DNA of 64,000 nt from Stagonosporopsis chrysanthemi (taxonomy: Eukaryota > Ascomycota > Dothideomycetes > Pleosporales > Didymellaceae): contig JAFISE010000068.1 of the NCBI GenBank assembly GCA_022560025.1, positions 1 through 64,000 on the forward strand. The letters are read 5' to 3'. Made by a program: the position numbers and the translations under genes. Shown here in pieces: positions 43,706 through 55,933 of the stretch (position 1 is its first letter; each line of letters opens with the position of its first letter). The notes below the pieces were generated by a model that searched no databases, had not been told where the DNA came from, and worked only from the letters and a program-made list of their open reading frames with translations.

Positions 43706-46212
43706 CTAGTGACTCTTCCTCTGCGCATTGGCCAATGCACTGTTGAGCGCGGCCGTGACGTCAACGTGGAAAAGTGGTCGGTTGAGACCCTGAACAACTG
43801 CAATCCTGCCCGCCGTAACGCCTGTGGTGTCACCCTCAGCGCCGCCGTAAGCCTTGGAAAGCTCAAGCTGCTTGTTGAGTGACCCAGCATCACTCGACTC
43901 GCTCTCGTGAGCCGCCTCGATGTCGTTGGTGCGTACTTGTGACAGTGCGCGTTGAGCGTGGCGGTTCTCGCGAGCCTCAGCTGCAGCGGCAGCAGAATCG
44001 GACCCACCAATCTCGGCGACGGAAAATACAGGTTTCCAGCGGTGAACACCACTCGCGTCGGGCTCCGGTGTGTAGTAGCCGAAGCCGGCAGCAGCGAGAG
44101 AGCGCTTGGTCCATCGACTGTTGATGTTGCAGAAATGCCAGTCGACTGTGTCTGGAGCGGCATACTTGTCGAGCTGATTGCGGACATCAATTAGGTTCTG
44201 GATGGATGTGAGATCGACATTGTTGACCGAAGAAAAGTCCAGAATGATGGCCTTCAATGTTGGTCGATCATCGGCAACATTGGTTTCCTTGCCTCGACGT
44301 GGGCCAGGGTCATTCCATGGGCGGTCACCAAGTCTTGCATACGAGGCTGGGTTCGTGCGGCGTGTTTTCTTGAAGATGGTCTCGGTGAGATCATCGAGGT
44401 AATGGTTGGCGTTGGGGTAGTTGAAGCCTTCACTGAACCTGTATAGGAAGATACCTGGGTAGGGGTCCTCAAGCTGAATCTGTGGGTTGGAGCCATCGTG
44501 ATGGTCAATCGGCAGGAAAACGCTGCGAACAGAATCTTCAGCCTCGGTAGGGCTCTTCCTGCGCTCCTGCTTGTCCTCATTGCTAGGGTCAAGAAGGTGG
44601 TCGCCAATGACAGAGTGAATCTTGGCACGGCCAAGGAAACGGCCTCTTGCTTTGAAGGCACGGAACGCCCACAGCGCGAATGAAACACAGACAGTGGTGT
44701 AGATACCGTTCTCAATGCTGGAGAAGACTGTCACGAAGACACCAGCAAAGAAGATGGGCACCTCGATGGGCGAAATTCTCCAGAATTGGTAGACAGTATT
44801 AGGCGGCAAGATGAGGTCACCAACAGCGTGAATGATAACAGCAGCCAAAGTGGCGTTGGGAATATACCAGAACATAGCCGGAAGAGCGTAGATAGCAAGC
44901 AGCACAACCACGGCTGTGATGACACCGGCAAAGGGAGTGCGCACACCTGCTTTGGACTTGATCGCTGTACGCGAAAATGATCCAGTAGCAGGATAGGCAC
45001 CGAGGAATGGACCGAGGCAGTTGCTCACACCAATGGCGACCAGTTCCTGGGAAGGGTTGATGGTGTAGTTGTTGACACGGCCGAACGACTTGGAGATGGA
45101 AATATGTTCGATAAGAAGGACGATTACGGTCGACGGCAGCTCCGAAGCAAAAGACTTGATGATATCGGTGGTGATGTGAGGAACACGAGCGTTCTGGAAG
45201 CCGCGAGGAACAGAGCCAAGAACTGAGACGAGTGGCTTCTTCCGGTGATTGCGATTGACAAGGTAGCTGATCAAGACGTAAAGCAGGATGATGAAGACTG
45301 TTCGCAGCGTGTTGATGAAGAAGAACATCTTAGCTCTGGTGGGGAACTTTTTTGCCAAAAACCCACACAGCCAGCGGATGAAGTATAACAGGAAAAGCGA
45401 GGTGAGACCGAAGGAGGCGTTGAGATTCGTCCTTCCAAGATGCTTGAGGGTGTTGATTATGACTTTGTAAGTCGCCTCTCGAGTCGAGAAGCCAGTGATG
45501 CCCATCATAGTCGGTACTTGTCCAGCGGCAATGCTGATGGCCGAGCCGGTCATGAAGGCCGAAATAGCAGGTAGAGAGATGACCTCCACAACCCAGCCCA
45601 GGCGCGCCAAACCCAAGAAGAGCACAATTGCGCCTGCAATAATAGCCAATGAAGACGCAATCACATCTCGAGAGGCGTCAACCCCTGTAGCCTCGGCCTT
45701 CAGCACAACGTTGCCAGTGACGGTCGAGAGCACGGCAACAGGGCCGATGGTGATGTCCTTGGAAGTAGCGAAAAACCAGTAGATAAGGACTCCCATGAAC
45801 GATGAGTACAATCCGAATTGGACGGGAAGCTGAGCCAGCTTGGCGTAGGCCATGCCCTGAGGAACGACGACGGCACCGACGGTGATACCTGAAGCATGTC
45901 AGCCATACATTCACAAAGTCGGAGCACAAACTTACCAGCGATAAGATCGCCAATGAGCCACTGCAAGTTGTACCGGCCAATCCAGTGAGTAAAGGGAAAG
46001 AGACTGTAGCAGTACTCGCCAAGATCCCTTGAACTAGGAAGGACATCGCGAACCCACTCCATGGCGGTAGGTTCATCCTCAATGTATGTGTCCGCGGATC
46101 CGACAGTGAAGACACTCTCTCCTCGGGTCACTCGCTCCGAGCCAGTCTCATTGCGATAATGAAGGTCGATGCCAAGGACTTTGGCAATGCCATTGCCCAG
46201 TCTGTTCGCCAT
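43706..46212 (-). CDS. SulP-family sulfate permease with STAS domain
   Basis: Exons 46212-45936 and 45888-43706, intron 47 nt, sum to 2460 nt, giving 819 aa. The sulfate-transporter signature VPQGMAYAKLAQLP and GLYSSFMGVLIY lies directly after the intron. About ten to twelve hydrophobic segments follow up to about residue 470, then a cytosolic STAS domain (LKAIILDFSSVNNVDLTS and IQNLIDVRNQL). The size and N-terminal cytosolic arm agree with Neurospora CYS-14 and Aspergillus SutB. It would import sulfate at the plasma membrane and is normally induced by sulfur limitation. The start at 46212 was chosen as the start that gives MANRLGNGIAKVLG; an ATG at 46233 is possible. Confidence 0.92.
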
Positions 46213-49200
46213 GGTGAACGAATATGTCCGCAAAGGGACGTGGCGATCAGTGGCGATTGGTCAAGACGGGCCGACACTGGTAGAATACCACGTGCTGAGT
46301 TGCCCTGCCGAGAGAGGGATGAGAAGACAAGATTGACAAGACTTGACAAGCTACCACAAGACTGCCAGGGCTTGGAGCTTATGTAGGGATGGGATCCAGA
46401 CGGTTGGGCGTGCAAAGACTCCGTGCGGGAAGCCCACGTCCAGCGAATAGCGGGAGATTGCCCAGGAACTAGGCGCGTGGGATCGAATTGTGAGATGCAA
46501 ACTGTATGTATCTCCGGAGCGGTAGGGCCTGGCAATGGACAGGCAAAAGGCTTGGGGAACGCCTCAAAATTGCTTAACGTGGCGGCTTATTGCGTGACAG
46601 AAGCTTGTCAAACTACATACGAATCGAGAACAACGGAGTTGACGTATGGCGATTCGTGGTCCTCAGCTCGACGCAGACGCGTAATATGCCCTATAAGATG
46701 GTAGGGAAGACGAGTCTACGGAAGGCTCCCCTTGAACCATCTTAAAGCGAGGTACTCCAATGTCAGAAGTTGACAAGTGACATAATATTGTGGACATTGT
46801 CGGCCAACTCAACCCCCAAGCATGGGTGCGACAATGCTGCTAACTGCCGCAGTCGGAGGAACTTGGTGACAAAAAGCCTTGAGTTCGCAGAGAAACTCGG
46901 CTAGAACGTCAGGGATGGCGCATTAAGGATCTGATCGTTGCTAGCCGCACGCAATGCCCGGCCAATGAAAACCCGGTACTTGGCGGGTCCGAATTGCGTG
47001 CTCACAGGCAAAGATGTCGAATACTCTGGGTGCAGGCGCCGTTCTTCTCTCGGCGGTGGCACCAGAAGGGCTTTGGCTTGGTGATGATGATTATTCGTTA
47101 TTGCACATCAAGTTGACGACTTCTCTTCCGCGGCAGTCGCATCCTTTCGAGCTTTCAGCGCACCACTTTGATCTTTCACCACCTCGTTACCGACTGCTGT
47201 GCTTGTCTATCCCAGTTGAAGGTTCTTCGAGTAATGGAGTCCACGATGGAGTCCACGATGGGGTCTCCTGCGTCACTCCGGAATTCAGTGGAGCCTGGCT
47301 GTGGGGCGCCAATGGGTCTCTAGCTGCAGCGTCCTCTTGCGGACCGCTTTAGGAGAGAAAATCAACGACACCAAGATATTCTGGAGCTGACAGTGGAGCA
47401 GCAAGGTCGTGGGCTGGATCGAGCTTCGCTTTGGGCGTCCTGCATGTGCGTACATTTCTCACAAATGCTGTGTGATTGGTAGAGTAACCGTCTACCATAG
47501 AATCATCCTTGTTTCTCCCGCGACTACCTTTCTGCTTTAGGATTATAGAATGCATCAACTACATGTGCGCCACGCAACGCGGGTTTCCCACAGCATTGAC
47601 TTTGGTCAGTCGGACTAGAATCGCACCGTGAAATATAAGTGTGCCAAATCTCACGCCTAAGGAATGTCAACTGGTAGCTGCAGTGATGGTCGAAGGCCCA
47701 CGATTCCATACTGATCATTTGCGGCGCAAACCTGTCCGCTATACGATGTAAACCTACCCTAGATTCCCGACAGACCGAAATGATTTACAGGGTCTGGCGA
47801 CTCTGGCAAGGATCTTATGCTGTGTGTATGGCCTGCATATATGTATACATGATGAGGGAGGTACTTCTTCGTGACCTGCACAGGTCGTACAGACAGTGAC
47901 AGCATACCCAAGTTCTGAGATTTATACTGTTGATCATAGCATGCCTTACCGCATTGCCTGTTGCAGTTGTCCGCTGTAGTGAGGCGAACATATAGATCCT
48001 TTTATGAGTTAGAAATGCTTATTGGGCTTGAGGTTAGTCAAAGCTATTCCGTACCTTGACCACAATGTCGGAAGTGCCTAAGCTGTAATTTGTCGTGGTT
48101 TGTCGGGGCATCGGGACAGGGGTTGTTTCTGCTCCGATGGCTTGATGGCTACTGTGTACGCGTGATTTGAAATGAGTGGCGTGTCCAGTTCTGGTTCGTT
48201 CTGCCCTGGTCGATTAAATCAAATATTGTGCAACTGGGCATACGACGTGAGATTGAGCGGCCCCGTTGCATTAGCTAGTGTTTAGATACTCGTAGTGCTT
48301 TTCAGTATTGATGCTACCGCCAGTGCTTGTCGAGATCTATGGTCGTTTGTGGTAGTTATTCAACTGGGTCGCGAGAGGGACTTCTTCTTACCGTCCTCCA
48401 AATGACTGCACTATTTGTGATCGTAGAGTGGTTCTGACAGCCACGGGAAGAGACTTTGTCTAATCGACCATAATCCGGTGTTCGTTACAGGAAGTTTCGA
48501 AGATGAAGACCATTCCGACTCTGTCTGAGAGCGAACTGTCGTGATTGATGTCATTTCCGTCAGACGTAATAATTGTTCGACTAAGGACAAACTTCGATGG
48601 TGATTTGCGACAAGTGTTTGACACAGCAGCCCATCTTGTTCATCATCATCTGCTCCAAGCCTGCGGGTGGCACATAACGTTTGCACAGCACAGAGCCAAT
48701 GTGCTGCGATTGTGAGTCATTCTTCGGAACATGCGAACAGGGAATGTGACTTGTCCATGGAAGGTTGAGGAAATGTCTTTGGATGGCAATGAGAGTGTCA
48801 TTCCGCCCATTTAGTCTGATGCATGATACTCAAAGCATCCGTTGAAATAGTGTGCAATCCTCTCTGATCTCGACCATGTCCCGATATATGGATTTAAGGC
48901 TATTCTACAACCTGTCGCACTTCAATACAGGACTTTGGTCAGTATTCGGCCGCCACTCCAGAAGCTGAGACAGAAAGAAAGGTAAGCTGTTCCACTCGGG
49001 TGACGAGAAAGTCACGTGGCGTATATGTTTGCGCCTCTCAGTCGTCTGCGGTTGTGTATGCAAATAAAGGTTGACAAGGAGACATGATACCACGACCAAT
49101 TGTTTTGTGTTTAGGTAAAATCTTGGGAATGATGTCAGATCGTGGCACAGACACTCGAAACGCGAAAAGCACGCGACCAGCGGCACGCTTGAGCTTTTCT

Positions 49201-49487
49201 GCTAACCATAGTGTCGAAAGCCACGAATAGTGACTGCAGGATGGATGACTCAGGATCCGTTTGTGGGCGGGCGTTAATCCCGAGATCTCGCACGCGGATT
49301 TACCGCCGCGCATGCAGCTTAGGCGGCAGGTGATGTTCAGCCTCTTAGGCTGGACCCATCCACCGTTTCCTTCTTTGTCTCTTTCCTCATCTTCCATATC
49401 CGGTACTAGAGAGCCGCTGCTTGTCAAAGCAGCAGTGCCACTATATCGGTCACTGGCAGCCGTTCCTAAGCATCAACGAACTCCGCC
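46213..49487. other. 3.3-kb intergenic region between divergent transporters
   Basis: No supported gene. One open frame at 47014-47352 (+, 112 codons) with a 12-bp tandem repeat (GGAGTCCACGAT, two copies at 47236-47259) has no recognisable feature. The rest is AT/GT-rich. It contains the promoters of the sulfate permease and of the MFS gene. Confidence 0.5.
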
Positions 49488-51032
49488 ATGCCTATTTCAG
49501 TCCTATCAACAATCGCATGTTTCCTCGGCATCACTTCGCTACGAGCAACTGGACGAGATGCATATATTATCATCACACTGCGCTCGCTGCGTATGTTCAC
49601 GTCTGGAATACCGTCATTGATTCTCGCGTTGTTCTTTGCTTCTCTGAAATTTCCAGATTCTCGTATTGGAATTTTTATGACGTTGACTTTGCTTGGCGAT
49701 GTACTTCTGTCATTGCTGCTTACACTTATTGCGGACAAACTGGGTCGAAGAAGAATACTGTTTGGCGGTAGCATCATGATGGCAATCTCTGGAGTCACGT
49801 TCGCATTGTCCGAGAACTTTTGGATCCTTCTGATCGCAGCTGTCTTTGGAATCATTAGCGTTACCGGTGCAGACTGCGGTCCCTTCCGAGCAGTCGAGGA
49901 GAGTATACTAAGCGGCCTTACGGATGAAAAGACACGAAGCGATGTATTGTCTTGGTACGTGACGTTCACTACCATGGCTGGAGCCGTAGGCGCTGAAGTT
50001 GCAGGAAGGGTTGTACATGCGTTAGAGAAGAGACACGATGTGGTCAAGGCTTATCATGCATTGTTCTGGGCCTACGCAGCTTTTGGGATTGTGGGAAGCG
50101 TTCTGTGTCTGGGGCTCAGCGAGCGTTGTGAGGCAGCTGGCGAGAAACGTGCCGAAATGCAAGAGCGCGGGCGCAGCGATGGAGAAGAAGAGGAAGTTCT
50201 CTTGGAAGCTATGGCATCAAGTACGGCTGACGGTTCAGATCACGAAGAAAGCCGCCCAGCGAGACATGCAAGCATCAGGGTTCCGCCCAGACAACAGCAG
50301 AGCTATTTCAGTCAAATCTCGAAAACAACACGCTCTATCATGTACAAGCTCTGGATCCTGCTGGCTATCGACTCTCTCGCAGATGGTATGACACCCTATT
50401 CGCTCATGAACTACTACGTCGAACAAAAGTTCCACGTTTCGAAAGCAACGTTGGGCGACATTACCTCTGCTTCGCAGTTCTTGTGCGCCGTCAGTGCAGT
50501 CTTTGCTGGACCACTTGCCAAGAGAATTGGACTTATTAACACGATGGTGTTCACGCATCTTCCATCCTCGATTGCCAGCGCCTTCATTCCCCTGCCAAAG
50601 ACTGTCGGCCCGACGATTGGCATCCTACTCTTCCGTGCAGCGCTGAACAGCATGGACCAAGCCCCGCGCACGGCATTCATCGCTGCTGTTGTGAAACCAG
50701 AAGAACGCACAGGTGCTATGGGTATCACAAGCATGGTCAGGACTCTGGCAATGAGTGTTGGACCCTCGATTACCGGCCTGTTGTCCGGCCACGATGCTTT
50801 CTGGGTCGCGTTTCTCGCCACCGGTATTTGCCGGATCACTTATGATTTGGGCCTGTGGGTACTTTTCTCGACTGTGAAGGTCGACAATAAGCCTGCTCCA
50901 AGAGAAGACGATCTGAACAGCGTGGATGATGAAGCATGGAATGGTCTTCTGAGCGACAGCGACAACGACAGCGACCTCAGCAGCGAGGGTAGGCAAAGCA
51001 AAGACTTTGAACGAGTCAGAAACCAAGTGTAA
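49488..51032 (+). CDS. MFS transporter
   Basis: Single exon, 514 aa. Two groups of six hydrophobic segments separated by a long acidic loop (about residues 220-270: RGRSDGEEEEVLLEA). The loop between segments 2 and 3 has DKLGRRRILFGG, the MFS DxxGRR signature, and TGADCGPFRAVEESIL lies in segment 4-5. The second half begins near MYKLWILLAIDSLADGMTPY, and the C-terminus is acidic/Ser-rich (SDSDNDSDLSSEG). The substrate cannot be told; the pattern recalls fungal multidrug or unknown-solute MFS members annotated only as general transporters. Confidence 0.88.
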   Translation: MPISVLSTIACFLGITSLRATGRDAYIIITLRSLRMFTSGIPSLILALFFASLKFPDSRIGIFMTLTLLGDVLLSLLLTLIADKLGRRRILFGGSIMMAISGVTFALSENFWILLIAAVFGIISVTGADCGPFRAVEESILSGLTDEKTRSDVLSWYVTFTTMAGAVGAEVAGRVVHALEKRHDVVKAYHALFWAYAAFGIVGSVLCLGLSERCEAAGEKRAEMQERGRSDGEEEEVLLEAMASSTADGSDHEESRPARHASIRVPPRQQQSYFSQISKTTRSIMYKLWILLAIDSLADGMTPYSLMNYYVEQKFHVSKATLGDITSASQFLCAVSAVFAGPLAKRIGLINTMVFTHLPSSIASAFIPLPKTVGPTIGILLFRAALNSMDQAPRTAFIAAVVKPEERTGAMGITSMVRTLAMSVGPSITGLLSGHDAFWVAFLATGICRITYDLGLWVLFSTVKVDNKPAPREDDLNSVDDEAWNGLLSDSDNDSDLSSEGRQSKDFERVRNQV

Positions 51033-52028
51033 GCGAGCAGATTGAAGTCGGCGCGATATCAAAGTCAATGTAGCCAGAAGACTTGACGTCTTTGATAACT
51101 CGCACTGCGGCTTTTCTGACGGTTCTGTAAAGCAAGGTTTCTGTAGACCTTTATACATCAGTAAAAAAATTCATCACATTTGAGTACCTTCACTCCAAAT
51201 ATGGCTAAAAAAAATGAGCCAGTGCTTTTTAAGATGACCGAAAACCATCTTTTACGAACAGTGCTGTTGGTCACGCGCGGCCTTATGGTTAAGGTATCGC
51301 TAAATGTATTACTTCGTTCTGCATTGACGTTAACTGCCTAGACCCATCACCTTACTTCTCGGTTTGCTCGTGCATACATCTTTGCATCCATTGAACCTAT
51401 TGACACAATGCTCGTCTATTTTTGAGGTTGCTATAGCTCGACCTGTGTCCAATTCTCGTGACAACGCTAGCTAGGTCTGCACCATTTATCGTTGGATCCA
51501 CGCTGCTGCTTCCTGTTGGTAATACTATATGGCTCTTTGATAGCATGTAGATTTCCCAACCCGGTGTGTTTTTAATTGCAGCCTACACGGTTATTGATCA
51601 GAAAATATTTGTTTTTGTTGTGTCCAGGACCCATTAATCTAGGTGGAAACGTGTTTGGAACCCTACACGAAGCTCCCAAGTTGAGTCACCATCTAAGGTC
51701 TTGGAGCGAAGCTCGCGACAGGTAGTCTCTGATGGAAGGTGGTACCAGGCTGTTGGGAAGGAACATCCATTCGATGGGCAGTGATGCCCCCTTAGTGTGC
51801 TTACTAGTTGCTTGCTTCTAGTCGAGAACTGTGGCTCCTCCAATCGAACAACACTTTTACACAACAGTCTCACGTTGCGATTGCGATACTTTGCCTAGTT
51901 CTACTGTCAGTATCAAGCGGCTGCACAATTTGTGTCGACAGCAAACTGTCAACGTGTATAAAGCGCGCGGTCCGCAGCCCACCAAATCAGCATCCTTAGC
52001 TACGCCTCTCCAAGCGATCTGCTCCAGG

Positions 52029-52333
52029 ATGTCTAAAGACACATCCAAGTCTTCTTCAGCAAACTCCGCCAACACCGGCAATGAGTACACGGTGACCAGC
52101 TCAGGCACGAACGAGGCTGGAAACCACTATTGCCACCGCGATCCCGGCCCAGGTGCTGCGAATCAAAACTCATACCACTACTCCAATACGTAAGTAATTT
52201 GCTCAAGCGTCGAGCCAGTCGCTGATAATCATGTAGGGATGGCTCGTACTATTACTCCAATTCCGATGGCTCGACTTATCACAACGATGGGAAGGGTGGG
52301 GCCACGTACAAACCACCTGGAGGTGGCAAGTGA
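52029..52333 (+). CDS. small conserved fungal S/N/Y/G-rich protein
   Basis: Exons 52029-52189 and 52237-52333, intron 47 nt, sum to 258 nt, giving 85 aa. It reads EYTVTSSGTNEAGNHYC, then NQNSYHYSN, DGSYYYSNSDGSTYHN and GKGGATYKPP. I recall many ascomycete genomes having a short protein with the pattern YTVTSSGTNxxGNHYC and Y-S-N-x-D-G-S-Y-Y-Y-S-N; function unknown. The ATG at 52029 was chosen because the upstream in-frame part (from 51831) has no such resemblance. No signal peptide. Confidence 0.7.
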
Positions 52334-55300
52334 GCATGACTTGAGTACTTGATCGTGTGACATTCTATCAACTAGGGTCTAGAGGTATCATCATTGGTTG
52401 TCCGTAGGAGGAAAATCAATCACGCTCATTGATTCTACCGGATGAACTTGAACATGCAACGTTGGCGCACACTGGTGCTTACGTCAATGATTGTCCTCTG
52501 TCGTTGTGCAAAGGCTACACAGAGCATTGAGAGAACGATGCACGCGAGTGGAGAATATGCGTGGTCTCGCGACTTTCAATGGCCCCTGAACAATTCGCGA
52601 AATCCTAAATACACCGCAACACATGACAAGGGCATCGACTATGCCTTCTCCACGTTCCCAGACTCGACTCGCTCTGCATCTTGTCAGCGGCCTCCACGCG
52701 CGGTAACCGAAACTTACGACGCACATCCGAGGCCGGTAAGTAGTGAAGCGAGGACATGGTTCGTTTCCCCGCGATGTGTAGACCTTGACCAGGTCTGCCA
52801 GAAAAAGTGGGCTTCATAGCTTCTTGAGCTCGTCATCCCACCCGATTCCCACGGATCGGTGGAAAAGCTCTCTGCACGGCTGCGATTTTCTTCCGCCTAG
52901 GACTTCTTTGAAAGTCTTGGACCAGTCTGATGGCCCAACTTTGACACGAGTTCTGATTTTCGAATCGGTTCGACCCGTGTGTGTTTGAATATGATTTCTC
53001 AGGGCCAATGTCACTTTTCAGACTTGTTCCTTTACTTCAAGAACTGCAGCACAATGCCTAGTGATCTAAGTCACATTAAGCTACAAGCCCGAATGCACTT
53101 AACAAAAGGTCTTGCATGTGGGGATCCTTTACAGATCCTGATAAGGCTGCATACAGAGGATGTACGAAAGACATACTGGATGAGCTCTTTGGTCAGTCAG
53201 AGCTTGAGAATAGCGTGCTCTAGGTTGGGGATAGTGGTCAGATTTACCTTGCCTGTTGGCATCTGGATGGCAGGCCAAAATGTGTGCCATCTTACAAAAG
53301 GGTGCCACGTAGATCTCGGATTAGGTGTTGAAGATTCGACATGTCTTTTCAAGTTGCGCAGTGCTCAATTATCCAGTTATGCTCAGCTTTCTGGAAAGGA
53401 TCGGCCGGCAGTGAGTGAGCATTCGGCTGTCGATGGCACAGAGTCACCGATCATAATGCTACCGTTGCATGTATCCAGGTTGTTGAGAAGCGGCCTGAGA
53501 GAGCCTTCAGCATAACCCTTGAAACAAAGTTGTATTACAGGACTCCACGAAATCTTGGCATCCCACGCACATGCCGCGTTCGGAAAGCGTTCGTATGATC
53601 TTGTCTAGAACATCCCACGAACTTCTCGGTTCGTACCGTTGAGGCTCCATGAGTTACCACGTTCGGCCAACATGTGAAGGATTGTGGCGAAGTCAGCATC
53701 AGCAGTCTGCGGTGCGGTAATTGTGGCGACCCCCACGCCAAACCGCAAACGCCTGCTTGATCAACAGACGGACATAGCTGCAATAATCCCGAGGTCTATT
53801 ACAGTACATTTTCTGAAGATTGGGCTGTCAAGCAGCTAAGCAAAAGATGACAAGTCAGACGACCTTGGCGACCTATAACAAGCGTAATATCCTGCACTTC
53901 AAATTCCACGAATAGCGGCAGCGACAGTCGTGTTGGGCTTTGAACATCGGTAAAGGATGCCCTGAACCCTTGATAAGTTAACACGAGTGCGTATGGACGA
54001 TGTACAATGTCTCTGGTAATCTTGTAGTAGCCAAGACAAGTATGTGAAAGGGCCGGGCATGTCTCGATCTCGAAGGAGCTGTGGTGTCGATCCACTTCGC
54101 TGTTGTGCAGCCTCTGACCGCACGCTCATACATGTCAGAGGTCGCGGCAGGAGGTAGTGGATTTCTTGCGCGAATCAAGGGAGAAAGCGGGGAAAATTCC
54201 TCGTGAATGCCAATTTTGTGGGGTAACGCAGAATTGGCATGCTCGGTCAATCCGGGTCAGTGTGATACATCGTGAGGCCAAGCGAGCACACGACTGACGA
54301 CCACGTAAGAGTTGACATCAACTTGATTGCCGGAAGTCATTCAGTATGCTGGGTCAAGTGACAATCGACAGTGTCTTCGCTCATTGCAGGAATCGCTTCG
54401 TGACTCAAGACGATGGTATGCAAGCTTTGGAGCGTAATGGCTTGACTTGTACGACATCGGCATTTGATTCGAGCTGCACGACATACGGTATGTTGATCCG
54501 CTCAAGCTTTAGGAACTAGGAGACCCATAGCGGAAAACACAGGAACCTCGGCAACTGGCGTGGGGGAGAAAGAACGCAAGATCCACCGAGAATCAGGCAC
54601 ATCTCACGAGCCTGCTCGAGCATGGCTAGGTTCAATTGACCCGAGTCCTTGTAAAACCTGCAATGTGACACCGAAGCCTCGGATCGCATATCATGCCGTC
54701 GTTGCCGAATGTGTTACTGTTTTCGGCGGAGGTACTGTGTACTCCCTAGATCGTGTGCTGAAGTGTCTCCCTTCGTATTCTGTTGCCAGCTGGCAGAGAG
54801 CGCCATCTGAATGTCATGCGGACTCTGTCTGCATCTGCACCTTACGATGTCGGTTCCAAGAATGGCGTAGCAATGCGCACAAGTGGAGTCGGATTATCAA
54901 GTCCATGTTGCAGAGACGTGAGGTCGAGAAAGGCTCACTGGCTAGGGTTGAGCATGGACCAGAGGACGCCACTTGAGGTAACGACGTGGGGGCGCCACGA
55001 AAGCTTTGTCGAGTTGGCGAAGCCTGTAATGATGAGGCACGCACGCCGACGTCTGCTCAACAGAGACGCAATCATCGGTTCAGTGCGCTGTGCGTTCCAC
55101 CAAAAACGCAAAGCTGATGCTTGGTCGTGTGACGATCCCCCTGGGCAAGCTCTGCCACGTTCTGACCATAGTTCCCTCCACCCCGCATTATTTGGCCCTC
55201 CGCAGCGACGAGCAGAGCTGACTGGGACCACGCTGAACGATGAATTTGCGGGGGTCGACGAGTCAAGAATCAGATGATACGAAGAGGCGAAGCCTGGCTG

Positions 55301-55933
55301 CGACCATTCCCCACCCCCACACTAAGGTGCCCCGAAAGTCTCCACCAACGCTGTTTCGAGCGCGCCAACATTTCGGATCGCGCGAGCAGTGGCAACTATT
55401 GACCTATGAGCGCAGAGCGTTTGTTCCAAAGATCACCGACAGGGCGTACACCCTTGCTATGGAGCACCGGCCAAACTTCGATGTCTCATGGCTTTTCCAC
55501 TGTACTGCGGCAGCCAAAAAGCAAACCGTGCATTAACCAATACCATGCACCTTCTCGATTGGCGCAAAAGGCGGTGCCTGAAATCGGCTACGGAAGACAC
55601 CGCCCCCCCTTTGACCTGCCTGCGAGAGCCGAACGACCTCTACCAGCCTAGGCATTTCGCTGCCCGTTCATCCCGAGATGCTAGAACTCCGTCAGCTGGA
55701 CCCCCACACTTACCCCGGCTTGTCAACACAAGCGCTGCTCTATACCCCGTTTGCATTATTTAAGTACCTCAACTATCCTCGGTAGGTGACCCAACCACTG
55801 CCATTGACGTATTCATTCCGTTCGTCGCTTTGCCTTCGGAGTTGTTCTTTGTCAAAAGTCTCCGCTTGATCTACAGCTATTTAGTCATATATAGTCTGTC
55901 AAAAGTGTCTTCTCAACGAATCTTTTGGTTACC
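52334..55933. other. 3.6-kb gene-poor region
   Basis: Frames of up to 178 codons (52442-52819 +, 52979-53515 +, 54560-54976 +) have no recognisable domain or exon pattern. A TATA-like TCATATATAGTC lies at about 55886, about 45 bp before the aldolase start. Confidence 0.45.

Noticed and set aside
47014..47352. 112-codon frame with a 12-bp tandem repeat
   Set aside because: No family resemblance, no splice pattern and no second line of evidence.
51260..51300. tRNA-like GCGGCCTTATGGTTAAGG stretch
   Set aside because: No acceptor-stem or T-arm pairing could be found around it. No tRNA was supported anywhere in the window.
52442..52819. 125-codon frame with a weak hydrophobic N-terminus
   Set aside because: The N-terminal segment is short and broken by charged residues; Cys pattern and remaining sequence do not support a secreted effector strongly enough.
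54560..55277. Overlapping frames of 138 and 164 codons
   Set aside because: Two unrelated frames of similar quality over the same DNA, none with domain evidence.
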